This document shows positions 17,335 to 27,817 of a stretch of 64,000 nucleotides of DNA, one piece after another; within the stretch, counting starts at the first letter, position 1, and each line of letters opens with the position of its first letter. The notes beneath the pieces are model-generated. The model ran no database searches and was not told the origin of the DNA. It saw only the letters and a program-made list of their open reading frames with translations. The position numbers were made by a program, and so were the translations under genes. The DNA comes from Rhizobiales bacterium CCH3-A5 (GTDB lineage Bacteria; Pseudomonadota; Alphaproteobacteria; Rhizobiales; Beijerinckiaceae): assembly GCA_001556025.1 (NCBI GenBank), contig LSIB01000181.1, positions 62,001-126,000 of the forward strand, given 5' to 3'.

Positions 17335-18447
17335 ATGACGATGGCAGGGCAGGGTTGGCTGAAAGGCTTGCTGGCAGGCGCAATGATGGCGCTGATGGCG
17401 GCCGGGGCCGTGCAGGCGCAGACCAAGGAACTGCGCATCTACAACTGGTCCGACTATATCGATCCCGAGGTGCTTGACGCCTTCAAGAAGGAGACCGGGA
17501 TTACCGTCGTCTACGACACATTCGACCAGATGGAGACGGTCGAGACCAAACTGCTCGCCGGCAAGACCGGCTACGACCTGATCGTGGTGACGGCCTCCTT
17601 CCTGCCGCGCCACATTCCGCTAGGGCTTTATGCGCCGGTCGATGCGGCGAAGGTTCCCAACCTCAAGAACGCCTGGCCGGAGATCCAGGGGCGGCTGGCG
17701 AAATACGACCCCGGCAACAAATTCGCCGTGAACTACATGTGGGGCACGACCGGCATCGGCTACAACGTCGCCAAGGTGAAGGAGCGCCTGGGGCCGGACG
17801 CCGTCATCGATAGCTGGAAAATCCTGTTCGATCCGGAGCAGTTGAAGAAGCTCTCGAACTGCGGCGTGCATGTGCTCGACGCGGTCGAGGAGATGTTTCC
17901 AGCCGCGCTCCGTTATCTCGGGCTGAACCCCGACTCCAAGGCCGAGGCCGATCTGAACAAGGCCGGCGAGCTGCTGCGCAGGATGCGCCCGCATATCCAG
18001 AAGTTCCATTCGTCCGAATACATCAACGCGCTGGCGAACGGCGATATCTGCCTCGCCGTCGGCTATTCCGGCGACGTGCTGCAGGCCAAGAAGCGGGCGG
18101 AGGAAGCCAAGAACAATGTCCAGATCGCCTATTCCATCCCCAAGGAAGGCGCGCTGATGTGGTTCGATTCCTTCGTGATCCCGAAGGACGCGGCCAATGC
18201 CGAGGCGGCGCTGAGCTTCATCGACTTCGTCAACCGCCCGGCGATGGCGGCGAAGAATTCCGACTTCATCCAGTATGCCAATGGAAACCTCGCCTCGAAG
18301 CCGCTGCTCTCGGCGGCCGTGCGCGACAATCCGGGCATCTACCCGACGGACGCCGTGATGGCCCGGCTCTACACGATCACGCCCTATGACCAGAAGGCTC
18401 AGCGGACGGTCAACCGGCTGTGGACACGCGTCAAGACCGGCAAGTGA
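17335..18447 (+). CDS. potF: Polyamine ABC transporter substrate-binding protein
   Basis: A 370-residue periplasmic binding protein with a signal peptide ending near VQAQ. The mature start ELRIYNWSDYIDPEVL is the hallmark of PotF/PotD putrescine/spermidine binders, followed by YDTFDQMETVETKLLAGKTGYDL and the NYMWGTTGIGYN segment. Four genes follow with 4-base overlaps (potF-G-H-I), forming a complete importer. A GGGAGAGGG ribosome site precedes the ATG. Putrescine is the likely substrate, by similarity to PotFGHI. Confidence 0.93.
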   Translation: MTMAGQGWLKGLLAGAMMALMAAGAVQAQTKELRIYNWSDYIDPEVLDAFKKETGITVVYDTFDQMETVETKLLAGKTGYDLIVVTASFLPRHIPLGLYAPVDAAKVPNLKNAWPEIQGRLAKYDPGNKFAVNYMWGTTGIGYNVAKVKERLGPDAVIDSWKILFDPEQLKKLSNCGVHVLDAVEEMFPAALRYLGLNPDSKAEADLNKAGELLRRMRPHIQKFHSSEYINALANGDICLAVGYSGDVLQAKKRAEEAKNNVQIAYSIPKEGALMWFDSFVIPKDAANAEAALSFIDFVNRPAMAAKNSDFIQYANGNLASKPLLSAAVRDNPGIYPTDAVMARLYTITPYDQKAQRTVNRLWTRVKTGK

Positions 18448-19619
18448 GCACAAGCTCGGTTCCGGCTGGAGGAGTGCGCAAGGCCTCATTCGGCGGTCTG
18501 CGCCGGTCCTTCCAGCCCTGGAACGACCCTGAGGCGCAGCCGCTGGTCGAGTTTCGTGGCGTCACCAAGCGGTTCAGTGCGGTCACTGCCGTCTCGGATC
18601 TGTCGCTGAAGCTCTATCCGCGCGAATTCTTCGCGCTGCTCGGCCCGTCCGGCTGCGGCAAGACCACGTTGATGCGGATGCTGGCGGGCTTCGAGCAGCC
18701 CGACGAAGGCCAGATCCTGCTTGACGGCGTCGAGATCACACGAATGCCGCCGCATCTGCGGCCGGTCAACATGATGTTCCAGTCCTATGCGCTATTTCCC
18801 CATCTCAGCGTCGAAGACAACATCGCCTATGGCCTGAAGCGGCAGGGCCTGCCGAAGCCTGAGATCGCGTCGCGCGTCGCGCAGATGCTGGCGCTGGTCA
18901 AGCTCGACGGGCTCGGGAGCCGCCGGCCCGACCAGCTCTCGGGCGGACAGCGCCAGCGCGTCGCGCTCGCCCGTGCTTTGGCGCGGCGGCCTCGCCTGCT
19001 GTTGCTGGACGAGCCGCTGGCGGCGCTCGACCGCAAGCTGCGCGAGGAGACGCAGTTCGAGCTGGTCAACATCCAGCACGAACTCGGCACCACCTTCATG
19101 GTAGTGACTCACGACCAGGATGAGGCCATGACCATGGCCGACCGGATGGCGGTGATGGATCGCGGCCGGCTCGTCCAGATCGGCCCGCCGGACGTGATCT
19201 ACGAGGCGCCGGTCAACCGGCAGGTCGCGGAGTTCGTCGGCGACATCAATGTGCTGGAGGGCCACGTCACGGCCGTCAAGGGCGATCTCGTCAGCATCGA
19301 GACGCCACTGGCCGGCATAGTCGAACTGGATGAGGACGCGCCTGCGCTGGCTGTCGGTGAGCCCGTCACGGTCGGCCTGCGACCGGAGAAGATTGCCCTT
19401 TCGCATGATGAGCCGGAGCAAGCCGCCAACAAGGCTCGTGGCGTCATCTGGGACATCGGCTATCTCGGCGACATCACCATGGTGCAGGTCAGGGTCGGCG
19501 ACGCCCTGATGAAGGTCTCGCTCGCCAACCGCACCCGCCGGATCGCGCGGCCCTTCGCCTGGGAGGACGAGGTCTGGCTGTCGTGGGACGTCGAGGCCGG
19601 CATGGTGCTTCGGTCGTGA
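18444..19619 (+). CDS. potG: Polyamine ABC transporter ATP-binding protein
   Basis: A 391-residue ABC ATPase with Walker A GPSGCGKTT, Q-loop MFQSYALFPH, signature LSGGQRQRVALARAL, Walker B LLLLDEPLAALD and H-loop VVTHDQ. A C-terminal TOBE domain (about 290-390) is the usual regulatory extension in this subfamily. GTG at 18444 overlaps the potF stop in a GTGA arrangement and is taken as the start; the frame is open 8 codons further. It energises the transporter with the two downstream permeases. Confidence 0.95.
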   Translation: MSTSSVPAGGVRKASFGGLRRSFQPWNDPEAQPLVEFRGVTKRFSAVTAVSDLSLKLYPREFFALLGPSGCGKTTLMRMLAGFEQPDEGQILLDGVEITRMPPHLRPVNMMFQSYALFPHLSVEDNIAYGLKRQGLPKPEIASRVAQMLALVKLDGLGSRRPDQLSGGQRQRVALARALARRPRLLLLDEPLAALDRKLREETQFELVNIQHELGTTFMVVTHDQDEAMTMADRMAVMDRGRLVQIGPPDVIYEAPVNRQVAEFVGDINVLEGHVTAVKGDLVSIETPLAGIVELDEDAPALAVGEPVTVGLRPEKIALSHDEPEQAANKARGVIWDIGYLGDITMVQVRVGDALMKVSLANRTRRIARPFAWEDEVWLSWDVEAGMVLRS

Positions 19620-20500
19620 GACGGAGCCTGAATCTCCGAAGCCTTGTGCCTGCGATCCCCTATCTCTGGCTCGCGCTGTTCTTCCTCGCGCCCTTCGCCA
19701 TCGTGCTGCGCATGGCGCTCTCGGTCGCGGACACGGCGATTCCGCCTTATGCACCGCATTTTCAGGGCTTCTCGGACCTCGGCGCTTTCTTCTCAGCGCT
19801 CGATCTCGAGAATTTCCGGCTGATCGCCAGCGACGACCTCTACTGGCAAAGCTACCTGACCTCGCTGCGCATTGCGGCCCTGACCACGCTGGCGGCGCTC
19901 GCGATCGGTTACCCGCTTGCCTATGCGATGGCCGCCGCGCCGCGCCGCTGGCAAGGCGGGCTGATCGTCCTCGTCATCCTGCCGTTCTGGACGTCCTTTC
20001 TGATCCGCGTCTACGCCTGGATCGGCATCCTGCGGCCGGAAGGCCTGCTCGATATGACGCTGCTCGGGCTCGGCCTGACGACCGAACCGCTGCGCCTGCT
20101 CAACACGGAAGCCGCCGTGCTGATCGGCATGGTCTATTCCTACCTGCCCTTCATGGTGCTGCCGCTCTTCGCCAGCCTGCAGAAGCTCGACCGCACGCTG
20201 CTGGAGGCGGCTGCTGATCTGGGCGCGACGCCGCTGCGGGCCTTTCTGACCGTGACGCTGCCGCTCTCCCTGCCTGGCATTCTCGCCGGCTCGGCGCTGG
20301 TCTTCATCCCTGCGATCGGCGAGTTCGTGATCCCCGACCTGCTCGGCGGCCCCGACACCACAATGATCGGCAAGGCGCTCTGGACCGAATTCTTCTCCAA
20401 CCGCGACTGGCCGCTGGCTTCTGCCGTGGCGGTCGTGCTGCTGGTCGTGCTGGTTCTGCCGCTGATGCTGCTCCAGCGCGCGCGGGGAGCCGCAGCATGA
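19616..20500 (+). CDS. potH: Polyamine ABC transporter permease (PotH/PotB type)
   Basis: A 294-residue inner-membrane permease with about six hydrophobic spans. The EAA loop is visible as EAAADLGATPLRAFLTVTLPLSLPG, where the permease contacts the ATPase. The segment IPAIGEFVIPDLLGG is characteristic of the PotB/PotH subunit. GTG at 19616 overlaps the potG stop (GTGA), and the downstream gene overlaps by ATGA, so translation is coupled across the operon. Confidence 0.94.
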   Translation: MRRSLNLRSLVPAIPYLWLALFFLAPFAIVLRMALSVADTAIPPYAPHFQGFSDLGAFFSALDLENFRLIASDDLYWQSYLTSLRIAALTTLAALAIGYPLAYAMAAAPRRWQGGLIVLVILPFWTSFLIRVYAWIGILRPEGLLDMTLLGLGLTTEPLRLLNTEAAVLIGMVYSYLPFMVLPLFASLQKLDRTLLEAAADLGATPLRAFLTVTLPLSLPGILAGSALVFIPAIGEFVIPDLLGGPDTTMIGKALWTEFFSNRDWPLASAVAVVLLVVLVLPLMLLQRARGAAA

Positions 20501-21285
20501 AGCGGCTCGGGCCCGGTCTCGTGCTGGCGCTCGTCGCCGGCTTCGCCTTTCTCTATCTGCCGATCGTCGCGCTGGTTGCCTACTCCTTCAACGGCTCGCG
20601 GCTAGTCACGGTCTGGGGCGGGTTCTCGACGCGCTGGTATGGCGCGCTTCTGTCGAACCAGCCGCTGCTCGACGCCGCCTGGCTGAGCCTCCGGCTGGCC
20701 TTCGTCTCGGCGACGCTGGCGACGGTGTTGGGTACACTGGCGGCGCTGGCGCTCGCGCGCCATGGCCGCTTTCCCGGGCGCACGCTGTTTTCGGGCATGG
20801 TGCTGGCGCCGCTGGTGATGCCGGAGGTGATCACGGGGCTGTCGCTGCTGCTGCTCTTCGTCTCGCTCGATATCGGGCGCGGTTTCTGGACCGTGACGAT
20901 CGCGCACGCGACGCTCGGCCTCGGTTTCGCGGCCATCGCCGTGCAGGCGCGGCTGGCGCGTTTCGACACGTCGCTGGAGGAAGCGGCGCGCGATCTCGGC
21001 GCGACGCCGCTCGTCACCTTCTTCACCGTCACGCTGCCGCTGATCGCGCCCGGCGTCGCCGCCGCCTGGATGCTCGCCTTCACGCTCTCGCTCGACGACC
21101 TCGTGATTGCGAGCTTCACTACGGGGCCAGGCGCGACGACGCTGCCGATGCGGCTCTATTCGGCGGTCAGGCTCGGTGTCTCGCCCGAGATCAACGCCGC
21201 CTGCACGCTGCTGATCGGAGCCGTCGCACTCGTCGTGATCTGTGCCTCGCTGCTGTTGAAGCGGGAACGCTTCGCGCGCGGATAA
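20497..21285 (+). CDS. potI: Polyamine ABC transporter permease (PotI/PotC type)
   Basis: A 262-residue permease, the partner of PotH. It has six predicted spans, the EAA loop EAARDLGATPLVTFFTVTLPLIAPG, and the subfamily segment SLDDLVIASFTTGPGATTLPM typical of PotC/PotI. It is the last gene of the potFGHI unit. No convincing terminator hairpin was seen after it. Confidence 0.94.
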   Translation: MKRLGPGLVLALVAGFAFLYLPIVALVAYSFNGSRLVTVWGGFSTRWYGALLSNQPLLDAAWLSLRLAFVSATLATVLGTLAALALARHGRFPGRTLFSGMVLAPLVMPEVITGLSLLLLFVSLDIGRGFWTVTIAHATLGLGFAAIAVQARLARFDTSLEEAARDLGATPLVTFFTVTLPLIAPGVAAAWMLAFTLSLDDLVIASFTTGPGATTLPMRLYSAVRLGVSPEINAACTLLIGAVALVVICASLLLKRERFARG

Positions 21286-21386
21286 ATGGCGGCTGAACGC
21301 CGGCCTCAACTCCTGTTCAGACGGGTTTTGCGAGAGTGCCCATCAGGCGAGGGGCTTTTCCCGCGCCGTCGCACAGGACAGGAACC

Positions 21387-21647
21387 ATGTTCCGCACACT
21401 CGCCTCGACCAGCCTCGCCACTCTCTTCATCGGCGCAGCTGCGCTGGCGGGGGCGAGCCTCGCCGCCCCCTCCGACGCGCAGGCCTATGATGGCCGCTAC
21501 GGGCGCGGCGGCTATGACCGCCCCCATGGCTGGCGCGCGCCGCCGCCGGTCGTCCATGGCTACTGGGGTCATCGCCGCTGGCAGCGCTGGCATGAAGGCC
21601 GCGACTTCCGCGGACCGCCGCGGCCCTATGGCTACGGCTGGAGGTGA
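21387..21647 (+). CDS. Small secreted Gly/Tyr/Arg-rich protein
   Basis: An 86-residue protein with a clear signal peptide (hydrophobic about 10-32, cleavage near AQA). The mature part is rich in Gly, Tyr, Arg, His and Trp (GRYGRGGYD, HGWRAPPP, WGHRRWQRWHEGR, PYGYGWR). Similar small periplasmic proteins are common in Rhizobiales and have no known function. It stands alone between potI and the convergent mutase gene. Confidence 0.65.
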   Translation: MFRTLASTSLATLFIGAAALAGASLAAPSDAQAYDGRYGRGGYDRPHGWRAPPPVVHGYWGHRRWQRWHEGRDFRGPPRPYGYGWR

Positions 21648-21704
21648 TACCGAACGCTGCGCTCGAATGGCGCGGTCCGTGAGGGCCGCGCCGGCCTCAT
21701 CGGG

Positions 21705-23870
21705 CTACTCCGCCGCGTCCCTCTGCGCATAGCCCAACCGCCCGTTCAACTCCTCCAGCAGCTTTTCCGCTGCGTCGGCGATCACGGTGCCCGGCGGGAA
21801 GATCGCGCTTGCTCCCGCCTGAATCAGCGCGTCGAAGTCCTGCGGCGGGATGACGCCGCCCACCACGATCATGATGTCGGGCCGTCCGGCCTGAGCAAGA
21901 GCGGCCTTGAGTTCCGGCACCAGCGTCAGATGGCCGGCCGCCAGCGACGAGACGCCGATGATGTGTACGTCGTTCTCGACGCCCTGCCGCGCTGCCTCGT
22001 CGGGCGTCGCGAAGAGCGGCCCGATGTCGACGTCGAAGCCGAGATCGGCGAAGGCCGAGGCGATGACCTTCTGGCCCCTGTCATGCCCGTCCTGCCCCAT
22101 CTTGGCGACGAGGATGCGCGGGCGGCGGCCATCGGCCTCGGCGAAGGCCTCCGTCATCATCTGAACGCGCGTGACCGCCGGGTTCATCGTGCCCACCTCC
22201 CGCTTGTAGACACCCGCGATCGACTTGATCTCGGCCCTGTGCCGCCCAAAGACCTGTTCCATCGCGAGCGAAATTTCGCCGACCGTCGCCTTGGCGCGGG
22301 CTGCCCTGACGGCAAGGTCGAGCAGATTGCCGTCGCTTGCCGCGCCATTGGTCAACGCAGTCAGCGCCGACTGGACATCGGCTTCGACGCGCTCGGCCTT
22401 CAACCTGCGCAGCTTCTCGAGCTGCTGCGCGCGCACCGAGGCGTTGTTCACCACGAGCACGTCGATTTTCGCCTCGTTGTCGGGCTTGAACATGTTGACG
22501 CCGATGATGCCCTGCTGCTTGCCGTCGATGCGCGCCTGCGTCTTGGCGGCGGCCTCCTCGATGCGCAGCTTGGGGATGCCGGCCTCGATCGCCTTGGCCA
22601 TGCCGCCCAGCGCCTCGACTTCCCTGATATGGCCCCAGGCCTTGGCTGCGAGGTCCGCAGTCAGCCGCTCGACATAATAGGAGCCGCCCCATGGGTCGAT
22701 GATCCGGCTCGTACCACTCTCCTGTTGCAGCAGGATCTGTGTGTTGCGCGCGATCCGGGCGGAGAAGTCCGTCGGCAGCGCCAGCGCCTCGTCGAGCGCG
22801 TTGGTGTGCAGCGACTGGGTGTGCCCTTGCGTCGCCGCCATCGCCTCGATCATCGTGCGCGGCACGTTGTTGAACACGTCCTGCGCCGTCAGCGACCAGC
22901 CCGAGGTCTGGCAATGGGTGCGCAGCGGCAGGGACTTCTCGTTGGTCGCGCCGAAATCCTTGACGAGCTTGGCCCAGATCAGCCGCGCTGCCCGCAGCTT
23001 GGCCACCTCCATGAAGAAGTTCATGCCGATCGCCCAGAAGAACGACAGGCGCGGCGCGAAAGCGTCTATGGACAGGCCCGCGCGCTGGCCGGCGCGGATG
23101 TACTCGACGCCGTCGGCCAGCGTGTACCCAAGCTCGAGATCCTGCGTCGCTCCGGCCTCCTGCATGTGGTAGCCGGAGATCGAGATTGAGTTGAACTTCG
23201 GCATGTTCGCCGAGGTGTAGGAGAAGATGTCGCCGATGATCCGCATCGAGGGCGAGGGCGGGTAGATATAGGTGTTGCGGACCATGAACTCCTTGAGGAT
23301 GTCGTTCTGGATCGTCCCCGAGAGTTTCGCCGCCGGCACGCCCTGTTCTTCTGCCGCGACGATGAATAGCGCCAGCACCGGGAGCACCGCACCGTTCATC
23401 GTCATCGAGACGCTCATCTGGTCGAGCGGGATGCCGGAAAACAGCGTGCGCATGTCGTAGATCGAATCGATTGCGACGCCGGCCATGCCGACATCGCCGC
23501 CGACGCGCGGATGGTCGGAGTCGTAGCCGCGATGGGTCGCGAGATCGAAGGCGACCGAAAGGCCCTTCTGCCCGGCGGCGAGGTTGCGCCGGTAGAAGGC
23601 GTTGGAATCCTCCGCCGTCGAGAAGCCGGCATATTGCCGGATCGTCCAGGGCTGGTTGACATACATGGTCGGGTAGGGGCCGCGCAGATAGGGCGCGATG
23701 CCGGGCAGCGTATCGACGAAGGGCAGCCCGGCGCGGTCCTCGGCCGTGTAGAGCGGCTTGACCGGAATGCCCTCCGGCGTGAGCCAGGGCTCGCGTGAAA
23801 TCTCTGCTGCGGAAGGCGGCGCTTGCGTGCTGCCGAAAGCCAGCGTCGTGAAATCGGGGATCGCGCTCAT
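21705..23870 (-). CDS. scpA: Methylmalonyl-CoA mutase large (catalytic) subunit
   Basis: A 721-residue B12-dependent mutase that interconverts methylmalonyl-CoA and succinyl-CoA in propionate metabolism. The N-terminal TIM barrel carries the substrate-binding region ([20 protein letters not shown], then [15 protein letters not shown]). The C-terminal cobalamin domain has the base-off motif DGHDRG (in [12 protein letters not shown]) and a late [10 protein letters not shown]. Full length and all key motifs are present. Start and stop overlap the upstream membrane-protein gene by ATGA. With mutA and meaB elsewhere in the window the system is complete. Confidence 0.96.
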   Translation of the reverse strand: MSAIPDFTTLAFGSTQAPPSAAEISREPWLTPEGIPVKPLYTAEDRAGLPFVDTLPGIAPYLRGPYPTMYVNQPWTIRQYAGFSTAEDSNAFYRRNLAAGQKGLSVAFDLATHRGYDSDHPRVGGDVGMAGVAIDSIYDMRTLFSGIPLDQMSVSMTMNGAVLPVLALFIVAAEEQGVPAAKLSGTIQNDILKEFMVRNTYIYPPSPSMRIIGDIFSYTSANMPKFNSISISGYHMQEAGATQDLELGYTLADGVEYIRAGQRAGLSIDAFAPRLSFFWAIGMNFFMEVAKLRAARLIWAKLVKDFGATNEKSLPLRTHCQTSGWSLTAQDVFNNVPRTMIEAMAATQGHTQSLHTNALDEALALPTDFSARIARNTQILLQQESGTSRIIDPWGGSYYVERLTADLAAKAWGHIREVEALGGMAKAIEAGIPKLRIEEAAAKTQARIDGKQQGIIGVNMFKPDNEAKIDVLVVNNASVRAQQLEKLRRLKAERVEADVQSALTALTNGAASDGNLLDLAVRAARAKATVGEISLAMEQVFGRHRAEIKSIAGVYKREVGTMNPAVTRVQMMTEAFAEADGRRPRILVAKMGQDGHDRGQKVIASAFADLGFDVDIGPLFATPDEAARQGVENDVHIIGVSSLAAGHLTLVPELKAALAQAGRPDIMIVVGGVIPPQDFDALIQAGASAIFPPGTVIADAAEKLLEELNGRLGYAQRDAAE

Positions 23871-24310
23871 GCCCGTCTCTCCAGTTTTTCCAAGGCCGCG
23901 CGGCGTCGTGCCAGCGCCGCGTCGAGCCTGCTGCGACGGTCCGGCTTGGCTTTGGCCTTATCGCCGGTGCCGCCGAAATCCCAACTGCCGACATCGCCCT
24001 CGAACAGGATGGCGAGCAGCAGGACGACGAGGATCACCGGGATCCACAGCGTGTAGCGGCCGAGCCACCAGGCCAGTGCCGCGATGACAAGAGCGGCCGT
24101 CGTCACGGCGAGCGGATGATACATGAAGTAGTCGAGCTTGGCTGCGACGCCCATAATCAGCAGCGCGATGAAGACCACGCCGACGCCCGCGCCAATCGCG
24201 GCCTTGCGCCAGAGCCGGCCATCCATGTCCTCGAGCAGCGCGATCTCGCGGCGCAGCCGCTCGGCGCGTCGCTGCCGCAGTGGGGAGAGGGCGTTCGGAT
24301 CGGCCGTCAT
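23867..24310 (-). CDS. Two-span membrane protein with charged ends, between thiD and mutase
   Basis: A 147-residue protein of unknown function. It has an Arg-rich N-terminal helix (about 10-32), two or three hydrophobic spans (about 40-60, 69-85 and 88-104), and a highly charged C-terminal tail with repeated Arg/Lys/Ala that may be coiled coil. Its ATG overlaps the thiD stop and its stop overlaps the mutase start, both as ATGA, so thiD, this gene and scpA are translationally coupled. No characterised family was recognised. Confidence 0.7.
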   Translation of the reverse strand: MTADPNALSPLRQRRAERLRREIALLEDMDGRLWRKAAIGAGVGVVFIALLIMGVAAKLDYFMYHPLAVTTAALVIAALAWWLGRYTLWIPVILVVLLLAILFEGDVGSWDFGGTGDKAKAKPDRRSRLDAALARRRAALEKLERRA

Positions 24311-25128
24311 CTCACGGCGGCCTTGTCCCACCAGTGGTGGAAGTGATGGACCGGCCCGTGGCTGTGGCCGACCGGGACGGAGTCGGCGGCTGCGATGGCC
24401 GCTGTGATGTAGGTTTTAGCCTGCGCGACGGCGTCGGGTAGAGCCATGCCTCTGGCGAGGCCGGATGCGATCGCGGACGACAGCGTACAGCCCGTGCCAT
24501 GGGTATTGCGCGTTGGATGGCGCGGCGCCGTAAAGCGCTGGCGCGCGCCGCCGGCGAGCAGCAGCAGATCGGCGCTGGTGTCGCCTGAGCCATGGCCGCC
24601 TTTGATCAGGATGCTGGCCACGCCGAGCGCCTGGAGCCTTTCGGCCTGCTCGTCGATGGCGGCTTCCGTCTCGGCCGGGGCGGAGCCGAGCACGGCGGCG
24701 GCCTCGGGCAGGTTCGGCGTGACGAGCGTCGCCAGCGGGAAGAGGCGGCGGCGGATGGCGTCGATGGCGTCGTCCTGCAGCAGCTTCGCGCCAGAAGCTG
24801 CAACCATCACCGGATCGAGCACGATATTGCGGGCCTTGTGGCGGATGAGCCCGGCGGCGACCGTCTCGATCAGTTCGGTGGTGGCGAGCATGCCGATCTT
24901 GACTGCCGCGACGTCGAGATCGGCGAAAACGGCGTCGATCTGCGCCGTGACGAAATCGGCCGGAACGGCGTGGATGCCGGTGACGCCTTGCGTGTTCTGC
25001 GCCGTCAGCGCCACAATGACGCTCGCGCCATAGACCTGATGCGCCGCAAACGTCTTGAGATCGGCCTGGATGCCGGCGCCGCCGCTCGAATCCGAGCCGG
25101 CGATGGTCAGCGCGATGGGGACGCTCAT
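24307..25128 (-). CDS. thiD: Hydroxymethylpyrimidine/phosphomethylpyrimidine kinase
   Basis: A 273-residue ribokinase-fold kinase that phosphorylates HMP and HMP-P in thiamine biosynthesis. The start [23 protein letters not shown] is diagnostic, with later [16 protein letters not shown] and the catalytic [18 protein letters not shown] motif. It sits between the two methylmalonyl-CoA mutase genes, overlapping the membrane-protein gene and starting 21 bases after the mutA stop, an odd place for a thiamine gene. No THI-box riboswitch was seen. Confidence 0.95.
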   Translation of the reverse strand: MSVPIALTIAGSDSSGGAGIQADLKTFAAHQVYGASVIVALTAQNTQGVTGIHAVPADFVTAQIDAVFADLDVAAVKIGMLATTELIETVAAGLIRHKARNIVLDPVMVAASGAKLLQDDAIDAIRRRLFPLATLVTPNLPEAAAVLGSAPAETEAAIDEQAERLQALGVASILIKGGHGSGDTSADLLLLAGGARQRFTAPRHPTRNTHGTGCTLSSAIASGLARGMALPDAVAQAKTYITAAIAAADSVPVGHSHGPVHHFHHWWDKAAVR

Positions 25129-25149
25129 GCGATTTCCAACATCTCAGCA

Positions 25150-27120
25150 TCAGGCGGCATGCGCACGCTCCAGCATGGCGAGAACGTCGCAGCCCGCGAA
25201 GATGAACGCCTCGACGCCGGCCTGGTTCAGCGCGCTTTCCGCCGGACCGGGTCTGCCTGCGAGCCAGACGATCGCCCCTTCAGCCTTCAAGGCATGGGCG
25301 GCCGCCAGCCCTTCAGCTTCATAGGCCGCATCCGACCCGCAGAGACAGGCGAGCTTTGTGCCTGATGCTCTGAACGCCGCGACCAGGGCCGCCAAATCGG
25401 TGCCTGAGCCGCTCGCGAAACCGTCATGGCTTGGCGCTGCAATGCCGCCGGCCTCGAACAGGTTGCGGGCGAAGTCGGCACGGGAGGTGAAGTCGGCGAC
25501 CGCACCCAAGGTCGCGAGGAAAATGCGCGGACGCTCCGGCGCGGCGTCGGCGCGGTCGCGTAGCGCCTCGAAGGGTTCCGCGAGACGCACGGATGGCAGT
25601 GGATCGACCTCCAGGCCCGCCTCCGGAGCGCTCAGCGCCTGCGAGCGCGGCGCGCCCTTGGCCAGCACCGAAATCAGGGCTTTCGCAGCCTGCTCAGACG
25701 CCTTGGCCAAAGGCAGCTTCGCCTTCGCCGGCCTGACCGGCTCCACCGCAAGCACACTGACGACGGCCTCCGCCAGATTGGGATACTCGCTCGTGCCGGT
25801 GATCGGCTCGCGCCGCGTCGCGATCGCCTTTCTGCGCGCTTCGCGCTCGCGGGCGAGGCCTGCCTGGATATGCCCGTTCGCCAAAGCGGCGACGATGCCG
25901 GGGAGTCCGTCGGCGGCTTCGCGCTCCAGATCCTGCAGCTTGCTCCAGGCCTGCTCGCAAAGCGCTTGCGTCAGCGCCTCAAAACCGCCGGCGCCGGCGG
26001 CCGGATCGGCGACGCGCCAGAGGCTGGCTTCCTCCAGCAGCACGAGCTGGGTGTTGCGGGCGATACGACGCGCGAAGCCGTCGGGCAGGCCGAGCGCGGC
26101 AGTGAAGGGCAGCACGGTCAGCGTGTCCGCACCGCCGACGCCGGCCGAGAAGATCGCAACCGTGGCGCGCAGCAGATTGACCCAAGGGTCGCGCCTCGTC
26201 AGCGAGCGCCACGCGGTTTCGGCATGCAGAACGATCGGCTTCGGCGTCAGGCCGCAGGCGCTCTGGACACGGTCCCAGAGCAGCCGCGCCGCCCGGAACT
26301 TGGCGATGGTCAGGAATTCGTCGGTGTCGGCGACGAGCACGAAAGAGATCGCGTCGCGCGCCTCGTTAAGCGGCAGCCCTTCCGCTTCGAGCGCGCGCAG
26401 GTAGGCGATGGCGGTGGCGAGCGCGCCTCCGAGTTCCTGGGCGTCGGTGGCGCCCGCCTCGTGATAGGGCCGCGCATCGGCCGTGACGAAGGGGCCGGCG
26501 AAGCCGCGCGCCTTGAGCGCCGCGATCGTCTCCGCCAATCTGCGCCCGATCTCTGGCCAGGAAGCGGCGAAACGGCCCTGCGCCGCCAGAACGCCGATCG
26601 GATCGAGGCCGAAATCGATCGCGGTCGTCGCCGGATCGAGCCGTCGGCTTTCGACGAGGGCCGCAAGCATCAGCGCGCTGACCCGGCCCTGCGGCGCCGG
26701 ATCGAGGCGCAATTCAATCAGGTCGAGCAGGACGCCGTCGAGCGCGGAATCGAGCGCCGCGACATCGTCGGCGACCAGGCCATGGCCGCGCGCCGCGCGG
26801 GCTCCGGCGAAGCTCAGGCTCAGCGCATCTGCCCCGCCTTCCAGATCGGCGAGCGCCAGCGCGCGAGCCTGCTCGGGATCGGGATGATCGACGCGGGCCG
26901 AGACCCGCCAGCGGCCCGTCTCGGCGCGCATCGGTCTGAGCGCAGGCGTTGCGGCGGGATAGAGCGGCTCGATGCGAATGCCGTCGGCCGTCCGCCCGAC
27001 GAGGCGCTTCTCGAAGTCGGAGCCTTTCAGCACCTTGTCGACGGCAGCGCGCCATTGCTCGATCGCCGGTGTCGGAAACGCGTCCATGAAGGGCAGATCG
27101 GATGCTGGGGCCGAATTCAT
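25150..27120 (-). CDS. mutA: Methylmalonyl-CoA mutase small subunit
   Basis: A 656-residue homologue of the mutase beta subunit. It keeps the barrel landmarks ([56 protein letters not shown]) and a degenerate C-terminal cobalamin-like domain with no DxHxxG motif, as expected for the non-catalytic subunit. ATG at 27120 gives the normal N-terminus; the 51 preceding open codons look non-coding. It heads a run mutA - thiD - membrane protein - scpA. Confidence 0.93.
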   Translation of the reverse strand: MNSAPASDLPFMDAFPTPAIEQWRAAVDKVLKGSDFEKRLVGRTADGIRIEPLYPAATPALRPMRAETGRWRVSARVDHPDPEQARALALADLEGGADALSLSFAGARAARGHGLVADDVAALDSALDGVLLDLIELRLDPAPQGRVSALMLAALVESRRLDPATTAIDFGLDPIGVLAAQGRFAASWPEIGRRLAETIAALKARGFAGPFVTADARPYHEAGATDAQELGGALATAIAYLRALEAEGLPLNEARDAISFVLVADTDEFLTIAKFRAARLLWDRVQSACGLTPKPIVLHAETAWRSLTRRDPWVNLLRATVAIFSAGVGGADTLTVLPFTAALGLPDGFARRIARNTQLVLLEEASLWRVADPAAGAGGFEALTQALCEQAWSKLQDLEREAADGLPGIVAALANGHIQAGLAREREARRKAIATRREPITGTSEYPNLAEAVVSVLAVEPVRPAKAKLPLAKASEQAAKALISVLAKGAPRSQALSAPEAGLEVDPLPSVRLAEPFEALRDRADAAPERPRIFLATLGAVADFTSRADFARNLFEAGGIAAPSHDGFASGSGTDLAALVAAFRASGTKLACLCGSDAAYEAEGLAAAHALKAEGAIVWLAGRPGPAESALNQAGVEAFIFAGCDVLAMLERAHAA

Positions 27121-27232
27121 CTGAGCCGGTGCTCCTTGTTCGCCGCCATTGTGCAACCGCGAAGCCGTGATTGCCATGGGGGTCGCCGCATCGCCATGCC
27201 TACTTCGTCGCAAGCCGGATGCGCAAAGGGCG

Positions 27233-27270
27233 GCTGAAAACGACAACGCCGCCCGGAGAGGGCGGCGTCG
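27233..27270 (-). terminator. Intrinsic terminator of the DUF2267-like gene
   Basis: Read on the reverse strand, a 9-bp G+C-rich stem (ACGCCGCCC pairing with GGGCGGCGT, loop TCTCC; positions 27246-27268) is followed by a short T-containing run (TGTCGTTTT). It lies 27 bases past the stop of the gene at 27295 and upstream of mutA, so it probably separates the two transcription units. Confidence 0.6.
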
Positions 27271-27294
27271 CAACGCGTCCGGGGCGGGTGCCGC

Positions 27295-27681
27295 TCAGAC
27301 GAACTGGCCGAGCCCCGGGATCGCGCCGACGATCGCGCCCATCGTGTCCTCGCCCGCCTTCTCGCGGCCGACCGCGAACATCTCCTTGGAGACGGACTGG
27401 ATCTGGCCCATCGAGAGGCCCGCGCCCATGAGCTGGCCGCCGAGCGCCATGACGCCGCCGCCACCGCCCATCATGCCGCCGACCATGCCCATCAGCCCGC
27501 CCTTGGCGCCGCCTTCGGCGTCGGCAAGTTCCTGCGCGCCGGGCAGCGAGGTCATCAACTGGCCGATCTCGGCCGGAGGACCTTCCTTCTGGAGGAAAGC
27601 GAGGATGATGCCGATCGCCTTGCGCGCGAGCTCCTCGTTGAGGCCGGAGACCGCAATGATGCGGGAGATCAGTTCATCCAT
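27295..27681 (-). CDS. DUF2267/DUF2780-like Gly/Met-rich protein
   Basis: A 128-residue protein. The N-terminal 40 residues form a predicted helix pair (MDELISRIIAVSGL, then ARKAIGIILAFLQKEG). The middle is an unusual Gly/Met-rich stretch (repeats of GGLMG and GGMMGGGGG), and the end is IVGAIPGLGQFV. The overall plan is that of small alphaproteobacterial proteins labelled DUF2267 or DUF2780; the function is unknown. The Gly-rich middle may be disordered or membrane-associated. Confidence 0.7.
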   Translation of the reverse strand: MDELISRIIAVSGLNEELARKAIGIILAFLQKEGPPAEIGQLMTSLPGAQELADAEGGAKGGLMGMVGGMMGGGGGVMALGGQLMGAGLSMGQIQSVSKEMFAVGREKAGEDTMGAIVGAIPGLGQFV

Positions 27682-27817
27682 GGTATTTTCCTCCTTGATG
27701 AGATGCCGCGCGATAGTTCACATATTAACGATCTAATCAACCCCGCATCGGGCTTCCGCCGCCGCCTGCGTTTCGCTACACCCTGCTGACGTTTCGATAA
27801 CATGACAGGGCGACATC

